A stretch of DNA of 64,000 nt from Pontederia crassipes (Eukaryota; Streptophyta; Magnoliopsida; Commelinales; Pontederiaceae), in the NCBI GenBank assembly GCA_030549335.1, contig CM060186.1, forward strand, positions 20,141,189-20,205,188, in the 5' to 3' direction. The notes beneath the pieces are model-generated. The model was not told where the DNA came from. It was given only the letters and a program-made list of their open reading frames with translations, and made no database searches. Both the position numbers and the translations under genes were made by a program. The number at the start of each line of letters is the position of its first letter. Within the stretch, counting starts at the first letter, position 1. Shown here one piece after another: positions 12,220 to 22,480 of the stretch.

Positions 12220-12680
12220 GGGGATGGGGAGGCGCCCGATCCAGCCGCCGGCCGTAGTGACTCGTAGGCGGCCGGATTTGGTTCATAGGAGACCAGGTCT
12301 GGCCGTAGACACCAGATCCGATCGTAGGCATCGGGTCCGACCGCAGGCACCGGATCCGGCTGCAAGCATCGGATCCGGACGTTTGCGAGCCAGATCCGAC
12401 GCCTGCGGCCTAGATCGGTCGTCGTCGGAGTTTGATCAACCACCTACGAGCCCGATCGGCATCCCACGGGCCAAATCCAATGCCTACGGCCGGATCCGGT
12501 CGCCTGTGAGCTAGATCCGATTCGCCGATGGCAGGTGATCGGATCCGGCCGTAGGCTTTCGGATCCGATCTTCTGCAGTCGGAACCGGCACCTACGAGGG
12601 AGTGGGTGAGGGGGGCCGGGATCGCGAAGTCGGGAGTCGCCGCCGGAGTTGCCGCCGCCACTGTGGGAGAGAGAGGGAGA
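12220..12680. repeat. GC-rich block with degenerate GATCCGG repeats
   Basis: Degenerate units of roughly 25 bp with the core GGATCCGGCCGTAGGCA recur at least eight times between about 12290 and 12570. Next come a GCCGCCGGAG trinucleotide-like part and a GA-rich tract to 12800. The base composition is unlike the AT-rich element around it, and fits a captured fragment of a GC-rich first exon or leader. Open frames across it (for example 12410-12661 minus) show Arg/Pro-rich low-complexity protein only. Confidence 0.6.
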
Positions 12681-12990
12681 GGAGAGATAGAGAGGGGGAG
12701 ATGAGTAGAAAAGGGGAAATTGAAAGGGGTAATATAGGGAGAGTGGAGGGCGCGGGAACGAGAAGGCGAAGGGGGGAAAATTGGGAGGGAAAATATTAGA
12801 GTTTGTGACGGGTATATCCTTCGGAATTATCGAAGGATATAGTATCCGTCGGTAATTCCGAAGAAAATATCCGTTGATAAATAAAATAATAATATTTTTA
12901 TCAATACTTATATAAGAAATTTTATTATTAAACATTATAATATTATATTTATTAACATATATGACTAAAATTATTAATAACCATAATATT

Positions 12991-13700
12991 ATATTATTAA
13001 TGTTTATAATATAACACATATCTCTCTTCCATTTTTATAAAATATTTATAATATTACTAATGATTGTAATTATATATATATTAATACATATAATTAATAT
13101 CAATACATATACTATTATTAATGTTTAATAATAATATTATATATATAAATATTGATAATAAATTATATTATTTTAATTACCGAAGAATAATGCCTTCAAA
13201 ATTGCTGATGAATGTAAATTCCTCGGTAATTTCGAAGGCATTTTCCTTCGGTAATTACCGACGGATAATATCGTTCAAAATTATCGACGGATGCTAAATT
13301 CTTCGATAATTTCAAAGGCACTATCCTTCAGTAAATAAAATAATAATATATTATTAATGTTTATAATATAGCACATATCTCTCTTTCATTGTTACAAAAT
13401 ATTTATAATATAACATAATATTACTAATGATTGTAATTATATATTAATACATATAATTAATATCAATATATATACTATTATTAATGTTTAATAATAATAT
13501 TATATATATATTGATAATAAATTATACTATTTTAATTACCGATGGATAATGCCTTCAAATTTACCGATGGATGTAAATCCTTTGGCAGTAATTTCGAAGG
13601 CATTTTCCTTCGGTAATTACCGACGGGTGACGTCCTTCAAAATTACCGGCAGATTTTAAATTCTTCGGTAGTTTCGAAGGCACTATCTTTCGGTAAATAA
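12991..13700. repeat. Two tandem copies of a ~357-bp AT-rich unit
   Basis: The words ATATTATTAATGTTTATAAT start one copy at 12991 and the next at 13348. The whole succession that follows (ACACATATCTCTC, TACTAATGATTGTAATTATAT, TAATTACCGA, TTTCGAAGGCATTTTCCTTC) repeats in the same order in both. This is a local tandem duplication inside the right half of the CACTA element. Confidence 0.85.
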
Positions 13701-14235
13701 AATAATAATTTGATAATAAAATATTGAATATATACTTATATTATATTACATACATATTGTTATAAATACAATTACCGACGGATATTTCCTTCGAAATTAT
13801 CGACGAATTTAATTCCTTCGATAATTCTGAAGGCTATACCTATCAGTAATTTATCGATGGAAGTTTTCCGTTCGTAATATGCCTTCGATAGTTCGGAAGG
13901 AGTTTCATATCCGTCACAACTGTCGTCAATAAATGAGAAGGATTCATTTCCTTCGGAAAATGTCCATCGCAAATTCGCCATTTTCTTGTAGTGTAAGTGT
14001 TGCATCCATAAGATGAATACTAAATTAAATAAATGAAATTATTCAAGTTAATATATACTGCTCATTGCATACATGAATTGTCTCTGAGAATTTTGGAATT
14101 TTTCATTGTTATTGTTACTCTTTCTATAAAATGTTAACACATAGTAAGTTATTCAAGTTAACTTGGATTTTTTTCACATATAAAATTATGATAATTGAAT
14201 TAAATGATATAATTTTCTCCATAGTTTAAGTAGGA

Positions 14236-15482
14236 AAATAAAAAATCAATAGCAGTGTCACTTTATAGCCCCGAAGGATATAAAGAGTGTCGTATGATTG
14301 CAACGCTGATTTAGAGTCACAACAACACATTCTTAGTGTCGTCATTGTAGCTAACTTTTTTTAATTATTTTGTGACTCCAGTTTAGCGTCAATCAGTGTC
14401 GCACTATTTGAGTGCTATATGTGATCATCGAAGAATGAATTCTAATCCTCCACTTTCTTTTAATATGACGCTCCAAGTTGTAGCGCGCATTCACCAAAAC
14501 TTTTGCGCCCTTGAATGTTCTATTAAAACCCCGCCACTTCGATTCTCCTCGCTTTCGCCCCGACACCGACATCATCGCCTTGCGTGAGGAAGCCCAATAG
14601 CTTCCGCCCCGACTCCGTTGCGTGACATATGCAAGTACCAGAAGATCATGGAGTTTCTCATCCAGAAGCTCCCCTTCCGATGTTTGGTCCATGAGATTGC
14701 ACAAGATTTCAAGACCGACCTATGCTTCCAGGCTCCGTTGGCCGTCGAGGCCTACTTCGTCGGTCTCTTCGAGGGCACCAACCTCTGTGTCATTCACGCC
14801 AAGAGGGTCACCATCATGCCCAAGGATATCCAGCTCGCTTGCCGGATCAACGAAGAGAGGGCGTAATATCCTCTGTCATTTGGCAGCTCCGCCTAGAACC
14901 TTGAGGACTTTTTAGGGTTTAGATTTGAATAGTTAAATGTCTTGTGCAAGGAACTGACTATTGGGTATGTGTTGGCGTGGAACAAATGATGTAATTGTGA
15001 AATGTAACTTGTGCAAGAAAATGTTATTTTGTGAACTGCTCCGTGACAACTTTAGCACCATTTTAGCTTCGTAATGATGACGAAATGAGGGCAGGATATC
15101 ATATCATATCGGCGCTACAACAATGTCACGTTAGTGTCTATGTAGTGCCACGAGTGACAAGTAGGGGTAGTTGTTGCACCATATTAGCCTTAGAATAGTG
15201 CCATCTCATAGCTGTCATGTTGGCGTGCGTCATCAACTTTAGCTCTATGTTAGGGACGCTAGGCATCTCTTCGCAACGTGATACGTACTCGTAGCATCGG
15301 AAAATGCTAGTAGCGTCATTCTATCCGTTGGTACCATTGCGATGCTATTGCTTACCAAACTTTCGCATCTCATTATTGAGGCACGGTTGCGACGCTAAAG
15401 TATGACTATTTATTTTAGCCACGATTTAGCGACGTCATAGTGTCTCATTTTGAAGTCGCTATTCGACTGATTTCTTATAGCG
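14236..15482. mobile_element. CACTA-like relic carrying a histone H3 copy
   Basis: The right end reads on the minus strand CGCTATAAGAAATCAGTCG, a decayed form of CACTACAAGAAA. Both sides of the H3 piece carry subterminal-type words such as GCGACGCTA, TAGCGTC and CGCTAAATCG in both orientations (left about 14250-14400, right about 15100-15480). No transposase is present. The left terminus is not clearly defined. The interior from about 14584 to 15050 is host-derived H3 coding sequence and apparent 3' untranslated sequence, so this is best read as a Pack-CACTA type gene capture. Confidence 0.6.
14584..14866 (+). pseudogene. Histone H3 fragment (captured, decayed)
   Basis: Histone H3 forms the nucleosome core with H4. 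From 14618 the frame reads [15 protein letters not shown], then [39 protein letters not shown] and ends EERA plus stop at 14866, matching the H3 histone fold from about residue 50 to the normal C-terminus. Upstream, VRKPNSFRP (14584 on) matches the KKPHRFRP segment but in another frame, so there is at least one frameshift near 14620. About six residues are missing in frame after FQ (in the SSAVSALQEA part). The N-terminal tail and its modified lysines are gone. Several arginines are replaced by Cys, His or Gln, as expected from C-to-T change at methylated CGN codons. It has no intron. It cannot make a working histone. Confidence 0.9.
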
Positions 15483-15754
15483 AAACGTGATTGTACTCAT
15501 TTTTGTTTGGCTAGCTTTATTTATATGGACCCAAACAAAGTGAATAAAAAGGAAAAAAATAAAAAGAGAACGTAAGAGTTGGACTCCGAGACTAACTCTC
15601 CCCTTTTTCTTGGATTAAGATAAGTTGATTCATATAATTAATAATATTGTTAATTCAGTAGGGGCAAGTTCTCTTGGGAAGAGGACCAAGTCATTGCTCT
15701 CATTTTATTTATTCCTAAAATAATTGACGTGAGGTTTGCAGATCCGGAAAAAGA

Positions 15755-16030
15755 ACTATAAGAAATTTGGCAAATAACCATGGCAACACTAAAACGGCGC
15801 TAAGTGGTGGCTAAAAATAATAGCCACACTTTGACGTTGACAGAGCGTCGCATAAAAGAGACGGCGATGTTTGATAATTACTATTAGCATTGTCGTAGCG
15901 TCAAAGTGAACGAAGACGATACTAGCGTCACACGACATTGTGATGATGCTATAAGTCACATTGTGAAGCGGTAATTGGAGGCGCTAGTACGATGCAAAAT
16001 TTGCGGTAAATTTGGGGTGAGAGTCAACTT
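15755..16030. mobile_element. CACTA-like terminal scrap
   Basis: ACTATAAGAAATTTGGC at 15755 resembles the decayed CACTA terminus at 15482 in the opposite direction. It is followed by subterminal-type words (GGCGCTAAG, AGCGTCGCA, TAGCGTCAAAG, GCGTCACACGAC) up to about 16000. No coding content. It could be the start of a separate short element or the displaced end of the one carrying the H3 copy. Confidence 0.45.
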
Positions 16031-17900
16031 GAAATTCTGGTGTCCCGTTATGTCACTATTCTCATTTTATTTATCAAGAATGTTGATCCACATATTTAGT
16101 AAGTAAAATTAGAACATGACCAAAAAAGACAACAAAATATAATAAAAAAAATTAAAGCATAAATGTATCCATATACACTAAAGCATACTAATGATTTAAA
16201 TAAAAATGGTGACTAAATCCAAAATAAAGGAGCAGGATTTGGATCCTTTCTATGGTACTCATGAGAATAACAAAAAAATGAGAACTTACTTTAACTGATG
16301 GCCAGAGGAGAATGACGATGGCAAGGTCGGCGGACAGAGGATGATGGTGAACACGATAATTCCAAATGATCAGACTATGATCAAAGCACAAGAAATCGGA
16401 GTCAGGCATAGTATCTAAAGACTAGTTTAGTTTGCATCACGAATAGAGATTGTGTAAAAACTTGTGTAGACTTTGATAGGATGTAAAGATCTTATGTATG
16501 AAATAGTATGTTTTTATATAATTTCCTAAGATCCATAGAAAAGTATCTTATCGAAATTTCAGGGTTCTCAATGTACGTATTTGATCATGAACTTGAAAAA
16601 AAATGGCACCATTATTAGAATTATTCAAATAAAAAATTATTCTATCCATATATAAAATATTCATGTGTGAATAATTATAATCATAAATCACAATCCTAAA
16701 TCTAAGATCTTAATCACATATAAGTGTTAGAAAGAAAATTGGCTACGAGTGAAATACAAATGAAATAGATAATATCGCATGTGTAACGAATTGGCCAAAA
16801 ATGACAACTTTCCTTTTTCACAAAAAATTGACACCCAGATGACAAGATAGAATTAATTCTAAAAGCAAGGGATCTTTTTTTAACACTTTTCTTTAAACTG
16901 ATCAATTTGGTTTGAATGTACACAAGTGTTAACAACGAAAAAGGAGCTGCTTAATAAGAAAACTAAAATTATATTGAAATAATTCTAGAAAACAAAACTA
17001 AAGGCGTCCTGTGTCTGTGATTCGTCTCTCTCTCTCTCTCTGTATCAATTGCTACTGCATTAGTGATATGTAGTACTGACAGCCCACCAAATGCCACCAA
17101 AAGCATGCAAATATGGATCAGTACTTGGACCACGCCATTTCTGATGAAAGATGGTGCTGTCCATATCATTTTTCTTTTCCTTTTTTTTGGTAATCACTTT
17201 TTGGATCACCTATTACAATGATGATATTGATAACATAACTACATCACACACACATACATATAATTGTCAAACATATTCATTTTTCTTTCTCCATAATATG
17301 AATTTAAAGGCATTACACGGAAAACATATTCGGTTAAATATAAGTGCACATTCAGACATGTTGGTGCGGCGGATTGACAACTACGACACTATAACCAAAA
17401 GGGAAATAAGAATTGCTTGAGAAAAAAATTGACCAATATATATGGACTATCACAAATATGTATTTATTTCTATACATTTTAATGATACTTATTTATATAC
17501 CGTCAGATTATGATTTAACGGTAGCTCATATATGAATCATTTTTTGCCCCACACAATCCTTCCTCTGGGACAACTAGTTATATATCCACATCAAAGGGAC
17601 ATAACGTGCGTAGTTAAACATGAACTTAATAAGTTTGGTTAGTTTATATATTACTATTTTCCTTGTATCCATGTAGAGGATATGACCTTCTAGTGAGTCT
17701 ACAAATTAAAAGGTAATTAGTAAGTAATGGTGATGCTGATACTAAAGTTGATTGGTTATCAATGTTGATCAATTCACATAATAGTGCTCTAGTAGTGGTC
17801 TAATCAAGTTTTATTCATCTGACTGTTTTCTAGAATCAGACATTGGAGTGCCTTACTAAAGAAGTAAAAAGAAAGGCCACATGATAAGGCGGAAAGAACA
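16031..17900. other. AT-rich intergenic DNA
   Basis: No recognisable gene on either strand. A short (TC)n run lies at about 17024-17042. The frames at 16188-16409, 16714-16935, 16969-17169 (minus) and 17151-17420 (plus) have biased, low-information composition and no domain I recognise. Confidence 0.55.
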
Positions 17901-18130
17901 CATCCTTCTTTTTTTAGTGTCGTCAAACGTCGTGACCCTAACTATATACTACATTGGTGCCAAAAATATAATTAACAAATCAGATTCAATACAAAGTATT
18001 GTCTCATCACTATGACTCTATGACTCTAATACGACATTGTAGTGGCACCGCAAAAATTATTAAAAGAAATTGTCTACAACGACGACTCTCTTAGGAGGCG
18101 TTGTCGTGACTCTAATTTTGCGTCAGCAAG
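17901..18130. mobile_element. Second CACTA-like scrap
   Basis: Words such as AGTGTCGTCAAACGTCGTGA, ACGACATTGTAGTGGC, GGCGTTGTCGTGAC and TTTTGCGTCAGCAAG recall the subterminal arrays at 15100-16000. Neither terminus is intact. It abuts the Athila-like relic that follows. Confidence 0.35.
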
Positions 18131-21100
18131 AAAAGAAGAATAAATCAATGAGGGAACTAATTGATAAGATTGAAAGCCTAATTGCTGAGAGCATAATCAT
18201 AGAAGAACAAATTGTCTAACAAGCTTACTCTCTATCATTTGACACTTATTCAATTATTCTAGACAAAATGAAGTTGGGCCTAAGAATCATAGTCAAGTCA
18301 TACCACCTAAAAATACAAGACAAATTGAAGAACATGAACCCTCTAATGTTGAAAATTTTGCTGACTTTCATATTGAAGATGTTAAAAGAATCAACTTTGA
18401 CCATGCAAAGAAGAATGTTGAAAATAAGACCGCAACTCAACATATACAAATCATTCCAAATGAGAAGTGTACAATTGAATATGAAGAAAGTAATCAGAAA
18501 TGTACATCAGTTGAAATCAACTCCACAATTGACCCTACATGTATAGGAGTTGAAACCACTTTTTGCACAAGTCAACAATGCACCATCCAAGCTGAAAACA
18601 ATCAGCCTATCAAGATAGAAGCCCCTAGAAGAAATGCAGAAATATGAAGTTGAAAAAAATATATTCTATCATTGAAGACAAGGTTCAGGATCAAGTACTT
18701 CAAAAGAGGACAGCAACGACACTTTTGAAGAGGCAGATCAAGAAATGATTGTTGAAACAAGATGAAAATTTTGGAGAAGTTGAAAGTACGTATCAAGAGG
18801 AAGAATTTTTAAGGTCGAGAGACTCATTTCAAGTTGATACTTCACAAAAAAATATAGAAGCCAAATTATTCCATGAAAATGACAACTTGAAAGAAGAGAG
18901 CCAAACTGAAGCTGAAACTTAACTACTCAATACAAGGCTCAAAATGCTTTTTCGGGAAGCTGAGTTCTATTTGGTCCAACTTGTTTAGAATGAAATATGG
19001 ACCAAGGACATTCATATTTGATAGATAAAAAATGTTCAACTCATATCAATCGATGACCCACCAAATCGAAGACATATGGGTTTGATGCACCAAGTCTAGT
19101 CTAAGACTATAAATAATGGTGCTTATTAGGAGACAACCCAACCTGATAAGTTCGTTATGTTTTCTTTGCGTGAATCAAGCAACCCCAATCATTTTCTAGG
19201 GAGTTTCGCACTTCTTCTGAAACTACCGTTGAACTTGCCTCATCCATAGAGATGTCCCTGATGGCACACTCTCTTGGTTTTTATTCTAATGACTATACTT
19301 ATTGTGCAAATGATCTAATATTTTTTTGTGCAGGCAAGAAGAGTAATATTCACTAATGAACATTTCATAAAGGTGTGCTGAAGGCATGAAAGAACAACTA
19401 AAGGAACATACACCTACCTCCACCCAATTGCCTCCCCCCATCTGAAAATAGTTTCTCCTAGCTTAATCAACATTAAGAACAGTGTTGAGCTTAAGTTTGG
19501 GGAGCCCAATGGGATAAATCTTTGAATATAACTGTCATTAATTTTCATAAAAGATGTCATCATGATTTAGTTCTGAATTTTTTTTATCTTTCTTTTTTTG
19601 AAATTTTATCACTATAGCTTTCCAAAAAATCATGCTTAGACTCTTAATCAAGCATTAATTAGGAAATACTATGAATGAAATTATTGACCATATAGTATTC
19701 ATGACTAATCTTTCTTGAACATTTCTGAAGTAGAACATAAAATGACATAAATGACATTGGCCTGAAATCAAATATATGACATGTAAGATGACCCTCCACG
19801 TAACCTCATCTAGGATCTTGCACTTCAACCTATTTGTATGATGTTAAATTATGATCTGCTGCAGTGTAATAACAATAAATTGCACACTCTTTCTTTGTCT
19901 GCATTTCTCCTCTTTTATGTATTAAATAATAATTTTGCTTTTTCTTTAATAAGAGCCCCAAACGTCTCACACCAGTATTTAGGAAAAAAATGTGGGAAAG
20001 ACTGTGGTCGTATTCTCTTTCTCTTGAATAACTATTCTTTTGTCCTCTCACTTGAGAAAGACAAGACCATACCATGCATGGCAACACTAGCACCCGAGTC
20101 CAGTATTCTAAAAAGAAAGATAAGGAAAATGCTAAGTAGAAACTTTATTTTTCCTTTTAGTTTCCAAATATACAACTCAAGAGGAGGTCGCAGCGGTAAG
20201 AAAAATAAAAGGAAAAACAAACAGAGGCAAATGAAAAAGAAAGTTAGTTTAATCCAAGAACAATAAATGTTCCTTATATGGGCATATCATCTTTTAAAGT
20301 TAATATAAGTTAGGGGAATGTGCACATTCTTAGGTGAGATTATATGTATGTTCAGCCTAAAGGGTACTCTCATTTGACATCCAAGGAGCACTTGCTTAAG
20401 AGATTATAAAGTCAAGGGTTAAAGAGCTTTAAATGCATAAATGATGTTCAGATAGAATAAGTTTGGAGGCTGAGGAGATAAAGTGTCATTATATGGTCAT
20501 CTAAATCTGAAAACTTTGGACCCTAAATTTCTAATTTTTGCTTGAGGACAAACAAGGCTTAAGTTTAGGAGAGTTTGATGTGGATAAATCATATTTACTT
20601 TTCATTTATATTCAGCACGCATTTGTCTCATGTTTTGTTATGTTTTGATACTCGAACACATGCTTTATGACTGAATTGCAACTTTTATTATTTCTCCACA
20701 TCTTACGGTACTCTACATTTTTGTGATATTATTACTTATTCTGATTATTTTCATCTAGAAATCCCAACCGACAACATATGGGGCATCTAAGTATATGCCC
20801 CCACTTACGCATCGCATAGGGGCATACATGCGTATAACTCATACTTGGACACTTGGGCGAATTCGAGACCAGACAACACACTTCAAGACTCTAAAAGAAC
20901 AATGTGGTTGTCCATGAAAAGCTCTCGAAAGGTTTCCAAACCCTTGAATCCCCAACACAGAAGGCTGAAGGGGAGGTTACGGCCAGCAGTCTCCCTTCTT
21001 CTTTTCTTTTTTTTCCCTTTCTTTGTTTCCTTTTTTCTTCTTTCTAATGTGTAGTTGAACCAAAATTAGGAGGATCCATCTGATACGGATTATCAATTGT

Positions 21101-21390
21101 CGAGACTCAATACAAGCCAAGAGGTTGTCTAAGCCTTGACATATGTCTTAGGATTCCTCTAAGCTCAGAGGAAACGTGCATACGCTACTTTATGGTTTTA
21201 CATAGACTTAAGCTTTTTCTTCGAAACAGTTTTAGTCGGGTGTAAACTGTTTTAGCTTTGTCCCTATGGATTGACACTTAAATACTACATTGACTGTCGT
21301 AAGCTTACAGTCTCGGCGTGTGTGTTAAGAATTTATAAATTAAAGTTTATTCAAGATTTTTTATGAAGTACTCAAGTCACACAACAAACA
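18131..21390 (+). mobile_element. Athila/Tat-like Ty3/gypsy 3' part, broken
   Basis: Three landmarks of this lineage occur in order on the plus strand: GTGCTTATTAGGAGACAACCC (about 19110-19130), like the GCTTGTTGGGAGGCAACCC motif downstream of pol; TTAAGTTTGGGGAGCCCAA at about 19490; and TTGAGGACAAACAAGGCTTA, then AAGTTTAGGAGAGTT, just before an LTR start at about 20576. The part before 19000 has scattered acidic, Gln/Glu/Lys-rich frames like the spacer of such elements. It is heavily broken. The 142-codon frame at 19838-20266 lies in the untranslated 3' region and has no recognisable domain. Confidence 0.6.
20576..21390 (+). repeat. LTR of the Athila/Tat-like relic (right end approximate)
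   Basis: Begins TGATGTGGATAAATC directly after a purine-rich tract. The part near 21270 (GATTGACACTTAAATACT, then CATTGACTGTCG) is like the 3' portion of known gypsy LTRs in plants. The end near 21390 is estimated because no clear primer site follows. Confidence 0.5.
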
Positions 21391-22480
21391 TCGTTGAGTC
21401 AACTGCAACTTTTAAAAAATGACAAATTCAAAAAGGAAAAGAAGCCAAAGATAGAAGACCTAAAGTCTAAACAGTAGTCCCACCGATCTTATGATAGCGC
21501 CCCCTCTTGTGTGCAACCTCCCTGCTTGACGCGAGGTGGTTGCCAATGAACGATCCAAGCGAGCAACGACCATTGGCGATCTCCTTGGCGGGCGACAAAT
21601 TGCGAAAACCACGATTGTCATAAGGTTATTGGTTTAATCTGTCTATTCCTATTCTCCATGCTCCAGAGATCGTCCGATGTTGTTGCCGCTCTAAGAGAGC
21701 GAGCTTGCACAACCTTCATTTGAAATTTTGAAACATTTCAACACAATCGATCATAATCCATGATTGAAGATTATTGGGTAAAATACTTATATTTTCTCTC
21801 CTCTTTATATCACATTTTTAACATAATAAAATTTTAAAAAATAATAATAAATAATATTCACCACATCAGATTTAAAAATGATAATAAAATTAAAAATTAA
21901 AGAGAACAATGGTCTGTAAAGAGGTTGCTACCCCAATCCACGGAGGGCCTCAATCCACGGAGGGACAGCTGCCCCATCCCCTTTCTTCTTCGGCATGGTG
22001 CAAAAAAAGGGATACGGGAGAACCCTCTAAATCTTCAATCAATGCACGCCCGACGACCAAAAAAAAGGAGGGAGGAGAGTTGTAACAACCTGAAATTGAA
22101 TAGTTTCACATGAGCAAAATACTAAGATGGTCATAAACTTATATATATAATTATCATATTCACATATCAAGACGTATTTTAAATTCGCACGAGCTAAAAT
22201 CTCAAAGTGAACAATATCTTGATTGAGGTGAGAGTGTTCAACCTCGCTTGCAAACTTGAGCCATGTGGACTGCCAAAATGGACTGCTCAACGAGGATGTC
22301 GAGCCATCTAAAGGGGTAACGACTTGATGTCTAAGAACAAAAATAGTTTCATTAAATAGTCTCACATGAGTGATGCATGCTCAATTTTACATATTATCTT
22401 GCACTTTAATAAGTTAAAATTGGATGATCATGCATCAATTTTTCTAATTTTTTCGTGGAAATATTATTTTTCTTTTTATT
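21391..22480. other. Intergenic DNA, mixed composition
   Basis: No gene was recognised. 21470-21720 is moderately GC-rich. A short direct repeat, AATAGTTTCACATGAG near 22099 and AATAGTCTCACATGAG near 22355, brackets about 250 bp of AT-rich DNA. TGTAACAACCTGAAATTG at about 22082 looks like an LTR start but I found no partner. Confidence 0.4.

Larger units (their letters stand above)
11640..13993. mobile_element. Non-autonomous CACTA (En/Spm) transposon
   Basis: The right end reads, on the minus strand, CACTACAAGAAAATGGCGAA (ending at 13993), a canonical plant CACTA terminus. Next to it are many short subterminal words of the kinds TTACCGACGG and TTCGAAGGCA in both orientations. The left side (from about 11640) has related words (GCGACGG, CCGTCGGAA), but no clean CACTA left terminus is visible, so that end is approximate or lost. 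No transposase was recognised, so it would depend on one elsewhere. The interior holds a 54-bp-arm hairpin (11927-12051), a GC-rich repeat-laden block (12220-12680) and an AT-rich tandem duplication (12991-13700). Confidence 0.75.

Noticed and set aside
12444-13019. 191-codon minus-strand frame
   Set aside because: It runs from AT-rich into GC-rich repeat sequence of the CACTA element; Ile/Asn-rich then Pro/Ser-rich composition, no domain.
19838-20266. 142-codon plus-strand frame
   Set aside because: It lies between the pol-downstream motif and the purine tract of an Athila/Tat-like relic, has no recognisable domain and ends in Lys-rich low complexity.
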